Source: Bacillota bacterium (lineage in GTDB: Bacteria; Bacillota; Clostridia; UBA1381). From it: a stretch of DNA of 5,704 bases. Location of the stretch: the NCBI GenBank assembly GCA_021205715.1, contig JAJPXA010000247.1, forward strand, positions 1 to 5,704, given 5' to 3'. The notes below the pieces were generated by a model. It searched no databases. It saw only the letters and a list, made by a program, of their open reading frames with translations, and had not been told where the DNA came from. Positions 1 through 5,704 of this stretch are shown piece after piece. A program made the position numbers and the translations under genes. Each line of letters starts with the position of its first letter. Position 1 is the first letter of the stretch.

Positions 1-2383
1 GAATTTACCTATGAGCTGGCTTAACGACTATATGGACATAGACGTTACGCCGAAAGAATATTCGGACAGACTCACAATGACGGGGTCAAAGGTTGAGGGT
101 TATGAAAGCGTGGGAGATTCCGTGCAGAACGTGGTAGCCGGAAAGGTGCTTACCTGTGAGGATCACCCGGACAGCGACCATTTGCACGTATGCACGGTTG
201 ACGCCGGCACGGGCGAGGCGCTGCAAATTGTATGCGGCGCGCCGAACGTCAAGGCGGGCATTATCGTTCCGACCGCACTTATCGGAGCGGTACTTCCGGG
301 TGGCAAAATTAAGAAAACAAAAATGCGCGGAGTTGAATCCTGCGGTATGCTCTGTTCCCACGATGAGCTTGGCATAACAGAGGATATGCTGGGATACACG
401 CCGGAATACGGAATTTTAATTCTTCCCGATGATACCGAGATAGGCAAGGATATAAGGGATATTTTCGGAATGAACGAAACGGTTGTCGAGTTTGAGATAA
501 CCTCAAACCGCCCCGACTGCTTCAGCATAATCGGGCTTGCGCGCGAAACCGCCGCGACCTTTAACAAGAAATTCACGATTCCCGAGGTGAAGTTTGCGGA
601 AAACAGCGAAAATATCGCCGACACTTTAAGTGTTGACGTGCAGGATAAGGATAAGTGCAAGCGTTACTGCGCAAGAATGGTTAAAAATGTAAAAATCGCT
701 CCGTCGCCCTCCTGGATGCAGCAAAGACTACGCGAGAGCGGTGTAAGACCGATAAACAATATTGTCGATATTACAAACTATGTTTTGCTTGAATACGGTC
801 AGCCGATGCACGCGTTTGATTTGCGTGATTTACAGGGCAACAAAATCATCGTGCGCCGCGCCGGTGACGGCGAGGTTATAAAGACGCTTGACGAGCAGGA
901 CAGAACGCTTACGGATAACGACCTTGTTATAGCGGACGGCGGCAGAGCCGTTGCGATAGCGGGCGTAATGGGCGGCTTTAACAGCGAGGTCAAGGACGAC
1001 ACGACCACGGTTATATTTGAGTCGGCTACCTTTGACGGCGCGTCCGTCAGACTTACCGCGCAGAGAGTGGGACTGAGAACCGAATCGTCCTCAAGGTACG
1101 AAAAGGGACTTGACTACAACAACACCGTTCCCGCGGTTGAACGCGCGTGTCAGCTTGTGGAAATGCTCGGCTGCGGCGAAAACGTTGGCGGTATGATTGA
1201 CATTATGGGTAATGTGACGGATATGAAAACGCTTGCGTTCAGACCCGATAAAATTAACGCGTTTTTGGGCACCGATATTTCGACAGATGATATGGTGAAA
1301 ATATTTGACGCGCTTGAAATTAAAACCGACCTTGAAAATATGACCGTAACGCCGCCGTCATTCAGACCCGATCTTGAGGGCGAGGTGGATATAGCGGAGG
1401 AAGTCGCGCGTTTTTACGGCTATGACAAGATTCCCGTAACGCTGCTTTCGGGCGAGGCTACCTGCGGAAAGAAAACCGAGCGTCAGCAGATGCAGGACCG
1501 TGTGAACGAGCTTCTCACGGCGCAGGGAATGTATGAGATTTACACATACACATTCACAAGTCCGTCAATATTCGATAAGCTGAATATTCCCGAGGACAGC
1601 GAGCTGAGAAATGTTGTTAAAATCTCAAATCCGCTCGGCGAGGACACTTCCGTAATGCGTACAACCACAATTTCAAGTATGCTTGATATTCTTGCGAGAA
1701 ATTACAATTACAGAAATCCGTCCGCGAAGCTCTTTGAGATAGGCAAGGTGTTTATACCTAACGCAGACGCGGACAAGCTGCCGAATGAGCCGATGAAGAT
1801 AACGCTCGGTATGTACGGCGGCAATGCGGATTTCTACGACATAAAGGGTATTTGCGAGAGCCTGTTTGCAAACCTCAACGTAAACAAGGTTAGATACGCG
1901 GCGGTTTCGGACAACCCGACTTTCCACCCGGGACGCTGCGCCGCTGTAAGCGCGGGCGGAAAAACGCTCGGTATAATCGGTGAAATTCATCCGGCGGTAA
2001 GCAGAAAATACGGCATTGAAACGCCGGTATATATCGGCGAGCTGGATTTTGAAAATGTATTCCTTAATACAGATACGAATATCAAATTCAAGGAGCTGCC
2101 GAAGTTCCCGGCGGTAACGCGCGATATTGCTATGCTTGTTGATAAGAGCGTGCCTGTTTCGGACATTGAAGAGGTTATAATAAAAGCGTCCGGCAAGACG
2201 CTTGAAAGTCTGACGCTGTTTGACGTGTACGAGGGTAAGCAGATTGAAGAGGGCAAAAAGAGCGTGGCGTACAGCGCCGTATACAGAGCGGCTGATAGAA
2301 GTCTTACCGGTGAAGAGGTTCAGAAGGTGTTCGATAAGGTTGTTAAAAAGTTGGAAGGACAGCTCGGAGCGCAGTTAAGATAA
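1..2383 (+). CDS. pheT: Phenylalanine-tRNA ligase beta subunit (start codon cut by window edge)
   Basis: Beta subunit of the cytoplasmic alpha2-beta2 phenylalanyl-tRNA synthetase, which charges tRNA-Phe with phenylalanine using ATP; the beta chain binds tRNA and edits mischarged Tyr-tRNA-Phe. Counting from the ATG at 11: N-terminal SWL motif; EMAP-like OB-fold tRNA-binding domain about 39-150 (DHPDSDHLHVC, then GAPNV); B3/B4 editing domain about 215-370 with PMHAFD (His267) and FESA (Glu337), matching known editing-site positions; B5 domain about 405-475 with FRPDLEGEVDIAEEVAR; catalytic-like core about 490-690 with HPGRCA; C-terminal FDX-ACB anticodon-binding domain about 697-790. Codons 2-10 read N-L-P in frame before that ATG, and the family normally starts M-x-L-x-x-SWL, so the true start is probably an ATG at -1 to 1, giving about 794 residues, the usual size. 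It ends with tandem TAA TAA. pheS is expected just upstream. Identity is very secure; the exact start is inferred. Confidence 0.97.
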   Translation, partial: NLPMSWLNDYMDIDVTPKEYSDRLTMTGSKVEGYESVGDSVQNVVAGKVLTCEDHPDSDHLHVCTVDAGTGEALQIVCGAPNVKAGIIVPTALIGAVLPGGKIKKTKMRGVESCGMLCSHDELGITEDMLGYTPEYGILILPDDTEIGKDIRDIFGMNETVVEFEITSNRPDCFSIIGLARETAATFNKKFTIPEVKFAENSENIADTLSVDVQDKDKCKRYCARMVKNVKIAPSPSWMQQRLRESGVRPINNIVDITNYVLLEYGQPMHAFDLRDLQGNKIIVRRAGDGEVIKTLDEQDRTLTDNDLVIADGGRAVAIAGVMGGFNSEVKDDTTTVIFESATFDGASVRLTAQRVGLRTESSSRYEKGLDYNNTVPAVERACQLVEMLGCGENVGGMIDIMGNVTDMKTLAFRPDKINAFLGTDISTDDMVKIFDALEIKTDLENMTVTPPSFRPDLEGEVDIAEEVARFYGYDKIPVTLLSGEATCGKKTERQQMQDRVNELLTAQGMYEIYTYTFTSPSIFDKLNIPEDSELRNVVKISNPLGEDTSVMRTTTISSMLDILARNYNYRNPSAKLFEIGKVFIPNADADKLPNEPMKITLGMYGGNADFYDIKGICESLFANLNVNKVRYAAVSDNPTFHPGRCAAVSAGGKTLGIIGEIHPAVSRKYGIETPVYIGELDFENVFLNTDTNIKFKELPKFPAVTRDIAMLVDKSVPVSDIEEVIIKASGKTLESLTLFDVYEGKQIEEGKKSVAYSAVYRAADRSLTGEEVQKVFDKVVKKLEGQLGAQLR

Positions 2384-2386
2384 TAA

Positions 2387-2416
2387 TGCGGCGCAAAACC
2401 CGCCGCAAATTCATTT
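2387..2416 (+). terminator. Probable rho-independent terminator of pheT
   Basis: Starting one base after the second stop codon, TGCGGCG (2387-2393) pairs perfectly with CGCCGCA (2401-2407) across a 7-base loop. The following bases (AATTCATTTT) are T-rich but not a clean T run, so termination may be partial. The position right after pheT supports a role ending the presumed pheST transcript. The fold is seen in the sequence; the function is inferred. Confidence 0.5.
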
Positions 2417-2423
2417 TCACCTT

Positions 2424-2501
2424 GTAGGGGTCGGCGCCCTCGACGACCCGCAAGTTTCCCTTGTCAAAGTCGAACGGGACGTCGAGGGCGCCGTCCCCTA
2501 C
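2424..2501. repeat. Long imperfect inverted repeat (GC-rich palindromic intergenic element)
   Basis: Two 27-base arms, 2424-2450 and 2475-2501, are reverse complements at 25 of 27 positions, separated by a 24-base spacer. Outer blocks GTAGGGG and CCCCTAC and a 14-bp inner block (2432-2445 with 2480-2493) are perfect. The only mismatches are T2431 opposite T2494 and A2446 opposite A2479. If transcribed it would form a long stem-loop; it has no following T run, so it does not look like a terminator. No open reading frame with protein-like content covers it, and no target-site duplication flanks it. It resembles the dispersed non-coding palindromes I associate with uncultured Clostridia, but copy number cannot be seen from one window. 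Confidence 0.8.
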
Positions 2502-2558
2502 GAAGTATGCCCGAAACATTATATTCGGGCGACCGCAAGGGGCGCTCCTACGAAGCAT
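2502..2558. repeat. Second module of the intergenic repeat, with two small hairpins
   Basis: Read on the minus strand, ATGCTTCGTAGGAG (2558-2545) matches ATACTTCGTAGGGG (2508-2495, the outer edge of the neighbouring palindrome) at 12 of 14 bases, so two units begin alike, 50 bases apart. Inside, GCCCGAA (2509-2515) pairs with TTCGGGC (2524-2530) over an 8-base loop. Overlapping it, 2527-2547 can fold into a GC-rich stem with a small internal bulge, capped by a GCAA tetraloop. The two folds share 2527-2530 and so exclude each other. No coding signal is seen. Confidence 0.55.
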
Positions 2559-2592
2559 CTAAACTCAAATTTAAACTATAAACACAAAACCA

Positions 2593-4437
2593 ATGGAAAA
2601 AGAACAAATTTTAAAACAATATTTCGGACACAGTGAGTTCCGTTCGGGGCAGGCTGAGATTATCGACAAAATTTTAAGCGGCAGCGATGTGTTGGGCATT
2701 ATGCCAACCGGCGCGGGAAAATCGGTTTGCTATCAGATTCCCGCGCTAATGCTTGACGGTATAACGCTTGTCATATCGCCTTTAATATCGCTTATGTCCG
2801 ACCAGGTTGCCGCGCTTGCGCAGATGGGCATAAAGGCAGCGTATTTAAACAGCTCGCTTACGCTTTCGCAGCAAAATAAGGTTATGAGCAATATAGAAGC
2901 CGGCGTATATAAAATTGTTTATGTCGCGCCCGAGCGCTTGGAGCTTGAGAGATTTATCGATATGGCGCGGCGCGTTAAAATATCGTTGATTACCGTGGAC
3001 GAATCCCATTGCGTTTCGCAGTGGGGACACGATTTTCGCCCGGGCTATCTGAAAATCTCGGATTTTATTGACAGCCTGCCGTCGCGTCCGGTTATAGCCG
3101 CGTTTACCGCGACGGCGACGGGTGACGTGCGCCGTGATATTGTGCGCATTCTGCGGCTGAAGAATCCGTATATTTGCGTTACGGGATTTAACCGTGAAAA
3201 TCTCTATTTCGAGGTTCGGCGCCCGAAAAATAAGCTTTATGAGCTGTATGATATACTTAACGCGCACAAAAACCAATCCGCTATTGTTTATTGCTCGACG
3301 AGAAGAGGCGTGGAGGACGTATGCGAAACGCTCAACGCCGCGGGTTACGGCGCTACGCGCTATCACGCGGGCTTGACGGCGGAGGAACGCGCGAAAAATC
3401 AGGACGATTTTATCTACGACAGACGGCGCATTATGGTCGCAACAAACGCGTTCGGTATGGGTATCGACAAATCCAATGTTTATCTTGTTGTGCATTTTAA
3501 TATGCCGAAGAATATCGAAAGCTATTATCAGGAGGCGGGCAGAGCCGGACGCGACGGTGGACGCTCCGACTGCATTTTGCTTTACAGCGGAAGCGACGTG
3601 AGAACCGCGCGGTATTTTATTGACAATCCCGAGGACAATCCCGAGATCGACGAGGAAACGCGCAAAAAAATAAGGGAGCTTGATTTGGAGCGGCTCAAAA
3701 TGATGACGTTTTATTCCACAACGCCGGATTGTCTGCGCGCTTTTATTTTAAAATACTTCGGCGAAACACCGCCGCCGCATTGCGGCAACTGCGGCAATTG
3801 CCTTTCAAATCTCGAAGAGGTTGATATTACAACCGACGCGCAGAAAATAGTGTCGTGCGTGTATCGAATACGCAACCGCGGCAGAAGCTGCGGCAGGGCT
3901 ATGCTTGCCGATATTCTCCGAGGCAGCGACAGTGAGAAGATAAGCAAGCTCGGACTTGACACAATCTCAACCTACGGAATTATGCGGGATACAAAGACCT
4001 CACGCATACGCGAGATGATAGATTTTCTTGTTATGAACGAATATCTTACTATTGACGAGGAAAGCTACAGAACCGTCGTGCCGACCAGAAAGTCCAAGGA
4101 AATACTTGACGGCGGTACGATTACGGCGAAATTCGTAAAAGAGGAAGCGCGTTCCGCCAAGTCAAGGGATGGCAAAGCACGCTCCGACACGGCGCAATTG
4201 CCGTATGACCCAGCGCTCTTCGAGCGCTTAAAGCGCGTAAGGTCAAAACGCGCGGCAGTGCAGGGTGTTCCGGCATACGTTGTGTTTCCCGATGAAACGC
4301 TTAGGGATATGTGCCGCAAACTCCCGACAACGGACGGCGAATTTATAAACGTAAACGGAGTGGGCGAAATGAAGCGCCGCCGATACGGCAAGGAATTTAT
4401 GGATGAGATAAAAAGCTATATAAAAGAAAACGGTTAA
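2593..4437 (+). CDS. recQ: ATP-dependent DNA helicase RecQ
   Basis: Superfamily 2 helicase that unwinds DNA 3' to 5' and acts with recombination and fork-repair proteins in the cytoplasm. The 614-residue product has the full RecQ layout. Helicase core about 1-340: FRSGQ near 16-20, Walker A PTGAGKS (38-44), DESH (136-139) followed by the RecQ-specific aromatic-rich loop CVSQWGHDFRP, FTATAT (171-176), motif V around NAFGMGIDKSNV and motif VI QEAGRAGR (313-320). Four zinc-ligand cysteines are at 380, 397, 400 and 403. An RQC winged helix follows at about 408-505, and an HRDC domain at about 535-612. The DExH box has Ser where RecQ proteins usually have Ala. The start is the first in-frame ATG after a stop at 2572 and fits the family N-terminus, but there is no Shine-Dalgarno sequence in the A-rich leader. 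It stands alone after pheT and converges with the transporter gene downstream. Confidence 0.97.
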   Translation: MEKEQILKQYFGHSEFRSGQAEIIDKILSGSDVLGIMPTGAGKSVCYQIPALMLDGITLVISPLISLMSDQVAALAQMGIKAAYLNSSLTLSQQNKVMSNIEAGVYKIVYVAPERLELERFIDMARRVKISLITVDESHCVSQWGHDFRPGYLKISDFIDSLPSRPVIAAFTATATGDVRRDIVRILRLKNPYICVTGFNRENLYFEVRRPKNKLYELYDILNAHKNQSAIVYCSTRRGVEDVCETLNAAGYGATRYHAGLTAEERAKNQDDFIYDRRRIMVATNAFGMGIDKSNVYLVVHFNMPKNIESYYQEAGRAGRDGGRSDCILLYSGSDVRTARYFIDNPEDNPEIDEETRKKIRELDLERLKMMTFYSTTPDCLRAFILKYFGETPPPHCGNCGNCLSNLEEVDITTDAQKIVSCVYRIRNRGRSCGRAMLADILRGSDSEKISKLGLDTISTYGIMRDTKTSRIREMIDFLVMNEYLTIDEESYRTVVPTRKSKEILDGGTITAKFVKEEARSAKSRDGKARSDTAQLPYDPALFERLKRVRSKRAAVQGVPAYVVFPDETLRDMCRKLPTTDGEFINVNGVGEMKRRRYGKEFMDEIKSYIKENG

Positions 4438-4470
4438 AAAAACCACTCCGCTTACAGCGGAGTGGTTTTT
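4438..4470. terminator. Bidirectional rho-independent terminator between convergent genes
   Basis: A perfect 14-bp stem, 4438-4451 with 4457-4470, closes a 5-base TTACA loop. The GC-rich core is CCACTCCGC and GCGGAGTGG; the outer five pairs are A on the left and T on the right, so a U tract follows the core hairpin on either strand. It begins directly after the recQ stop codon and lies about 100 bases beyond the stop of the minus-strand transporter gene, so it can serve both. Confidence 0.93.
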
Positions 4471-4515
4471 ATGTGCCGCGCGGTAAAAGATTGTTAAAAT
4501 ACGCCATCCAAAAGA

Positions 4516-4530
4516 CCGTAATTTGTACGG
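4516..4530 (-). terminator. Small hairpin after the minus-strand gene, possible weak terminator
   Basis: CCGTA (4516-4520) and TACGG (4526-4530) form a 5-bp stem with a 5-base loop, and on the minus strand a short TCTTTT follows. It lies about 43 bases beyond the transporter gene's stop. The stem is short, and the strong hairpin at 4438-4470 would suffice. Nothing else is seen in the 4471-4572 gap. Confidence 0.2.
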
Positions 4531-5054
4531 CTTCCGCTATTACCGCTTTAATTTCGTTTTCATTTTAAAATATCACCAAATCCCTGTAAATTTTTGCACG
4601 GCAAGCGAAACCGCGGCTATCAGAACCCAAATTACAAGTCCTAAAAATATTGGCTTTTTTCCGTTTTTAACGAGGCTTACAAGATTGGTGTTAAGTCCTA
4701 TAGCCGCCATTGCCATTGCAATCATAAGCTTGCCCGCGGAGGACAAAAAGGAGAACGCCGCGTTCGCTGTGTTTAATGCCGCCTCGTTGCTCGCAAGCGC
4801 GGCGGTTACCGCCGTGTTTATAATCGAGGCGGCTATGAAGAAAATGATAAAAGACGGCAGGGCGTTTTTAAGGCTGAACTTAACCGCCGCGTCCTTATCG
4901 GTTTTTGTTTTGTAAAGAGCCAAAACAAAGGTTATCGGTATAATCGCGAGTGTTCTTGTGAGCTTGACTATCGTCGCGAAATCAAGAGCCAAATTCGGGT
5001 CGTGGCCGGGCATACTGCACCAGGTTGTCGCGGAGGCGACAACGGACGATGTAT

Positions 5055-5056
5055 CC
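5055..5056 (-). other. Frameshift site 2: one extra base in the yeiH-like gene
   Basis: On the coding strand GTA AAC GGA TAC leaves the family sequence. With one G removed it reads V-N-D-T-S-S-V-V-A-S-A-T-T-W-C-S and runs straight into the C-terminal frame. The gain cancels the loss at 5304-5308, so the first and last segments share a frame while the middle one (about 84 codons) does not. Confidence 0.85.
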
Positions 5057-5303
5057 GTTTACGGCGGTTCCCGCCCACATACCTAAGCCTGTGTCCGTCA
5101 TTCCGATAAGGCTTCCGCGCGTTGGAAATATCACCGCCGCGATTACGTTAAACAAGAAATTCGTTGATATCGCGCTTGCGACATCCTCGTCCTTGGCGTT
5201 TATAATCGGAGCCGTAGCCGCAATCGCGGAGCCGCCGCATATCGACGAGCCGACGCCCACAAGAATGGATTGATTTGTCGGGATTTTCATAATTTTATAT
5301 CCC

Positions 5304-5308
5304 AAAAA
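5304..5308 (-). other. Frameshift site 1: one base missing in a T5 run of the yeiH-like gene
   Basis: On the coding (minus) strand the frame reads GCA TAT TTT TGG GAT and reaches TGA at 5289-5287. With six T instead of five it reads A-Y-F-L-G-Y-K-I-M-K-I-P and enters the conserved SICGGSAIAATAP region. A one-base loss in the homopolymer is the simplest explanation. Confidence 0.85.
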
Positions 5309-5628
5309 TATGCCGTGACAAGCGCGACGGTTATGGTCGAGGCTATTATAGCAAGCGATTGACCGCCGACCTTGATAACGTTGAAAAGATTCATAGAAAA
5401 ACCCAAAAGCACGATGGAATACTGCAATACCTTTTTGGACGTAAATGCGACGCCGCCTTTCACGCTTTGCGGAAATTTTATGTAAGCGAGAAAAAGTCCT
5501 ATTATAATGGCGAACACCGGAGTGCCGATAATCGAGCCGAAAGGAATAACCCGTTCCAGGAGCTTTGCCGCAAGAGCGATAATCAGGCACAGGATAATTC
5601 CCAAGGCATTTGTTTTTATAAATTTCAT

Positions 5629-5665
5629 ATTTTTCACCACGTAAATCATTTTATCATAAAATTTC
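5629..5665 (-). promoter_or_regulatory. Upstream region of the yeiH-like gene: RBS and weak promoter candidate
   Basis: GTGGTG at about 5635-5640 on the minus strand is a modest ribosome-binding site some six bases before the ATG at 5628. TATGAT at 5658-5653 resembles a -10 box and would give a short leader, but no good -35 is found at 16-18 bases upstream. The RBS decides the start choice; the promoter is tentative in this very AT-rich stretch. Confidence 0.35.
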
Positions 5666-5704
5666 CGAATAATCAATTTAAAATGTATAATAAATCCGAA
5701 AATT

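Larger units (their letters stand above)
4573..5628 (-). pseudogene. YeiH/UPF0324 family putative sulfate exporter, broken by two frameshifts
   Basis: Polytopic inner-membrane protein of the YeiH family (Cons_hypoth698), often annotated as a putative sulfate exporter; its real substrate is not well established. The reading frame runs from 5628 to the A run at 5304-5308, shifts, continues to 5055-5056, and shifts back to the TGA at 4573-4575. Restoring one base at the first site and removing one at the second gives 351 residues, a normal family length. Family signatures then fall in order: hydrophobic N-terminus from MKFIKTNALGI; GVGSSICGGSAIAATAP at about 125-141; GMWAGTAVN joined to DTSSVVAS at about 183-199; ATIVKLTRT; and AMAAIGLN near the C-terminus. 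About eight to ten membrane segments are expected. Unrepaired, frame one stops at 5287. The start at 5628 is preferred over 5649 or TTG 5676 because GTGGTG lies about six bases upstream and the family N-terminus fits. Either a recent pseudogene or two sequence errors. Confidence 0.88.

Noticed and set aside
163..660. Minus-strand 165-codon open frame inside pheT
   Set aside because: Antisense to conserved PheT domains, Ser/Pro/Ile-rich low-quality sequence, no RBS.
2343..2558. Minus-strand 71-codon open frame across the pheT-recQ gap
   Set aside because: Its sequence is produced mostly by the inverted repeat and the end of pheT; no recognisable protein or start signal.
2384..2592. T-box leader, riboswitch, CRISPR array or small RNA gene in the intergenic region
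   Set aside because: There is no T-box sequence, no regularly spaced direct repeats, and the hairpins match none of the riboswitch folds I know; the repeat element explains most of the structure.
2845..3495. Minus-strand 216-codon open frame inside recQ
   Set aside because: It lies wholly opposite the conserved helicase core and shows no domain or start signal of its own; a shadow of biased codon use.
4523..4915. Plus-strand 130-codon open frame opposite the transporter gene
   Set aside because: It is antisense to the clearly homologous YeiH C-terminal region, has no RBS, and its composition follows from the opposite strand's hydrophobic codons.
4982..5590. Minus-strand 202-codon open frame as a separate gene
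   Set aside because: Only its central part is protein-like, and that part is the middle of the YeiH-family protein; the ends are out-of-frame readings on either side of the two indels.
5684..5691. TGTATAAT on the plus strand as a promoter for a rightward gene
   Set aside because: It matches a -10 box, but no -35 lies at the right spacing, the stretch is very AT-rich, and no gene follows inside the window.

Overview
The window reads as a piece of a bacterial chromosome of moderate GC, most likely from an anaerobic member of the Bacillota (class Clostridia, perhaps an uncultured gut lineage). This placement is an inference. It rests on the style of the three proteins (a PheT of about 794 residues, a RecQ with an HRDC domain, a YeiH-type transporter) and on a GC-rich palindromic intergenic element opening with GTAGGGG, a kind of repeat I associate with such genomes. 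There is no rRNA, tRNA or other marker that would fix the lineage.

Layout. (1) Positions 1-2383, plus strand: pheT, the phenylalanine-tRNA ligase beta subunit, essentially complete; base 1 is probably the last base of its ATG. (2) 2384-2592: a 209-base intergenic region with a probable pheT terminator (2387-2407), a long imperfect inverted repeat (2424-2501), a second related module (2502-2558), then an AT-rich leader. (3) 2593-4437, plus strand: recQ, a full-length ATP-dependent DNA helicase. (4) 4438-4470: a strong 14-bp terminator hairpin flanked by A and T tracts, shared by two convergent transcription units. (5) 4573-5628, minus strand: a YeiH/UPF0324 family membrane protein gene (putative sulfate exporter family) broken by two single-base indels. 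(6) 5629-5704: an AT-rich upstream region of that gene with weak promoter-like sequence.

The genes do not form one pathway. pheT is translation housekeeping and presumably the end of a pheST operon whose pheS lies to the left. recQ is DNA repair and recombination, separated from pheT by a terminator-like hairpin and the repeat. The transporter gene faces recQ tail to tail. No defence system, CRISPR array, transposase, phage gene or new multi-gene system is visible. The points most worth a second look are the doubly frameshifted yeiH-like gene, whose two indels have opposite sign and cancel, and the composite palindromic element between pheT and recQ.
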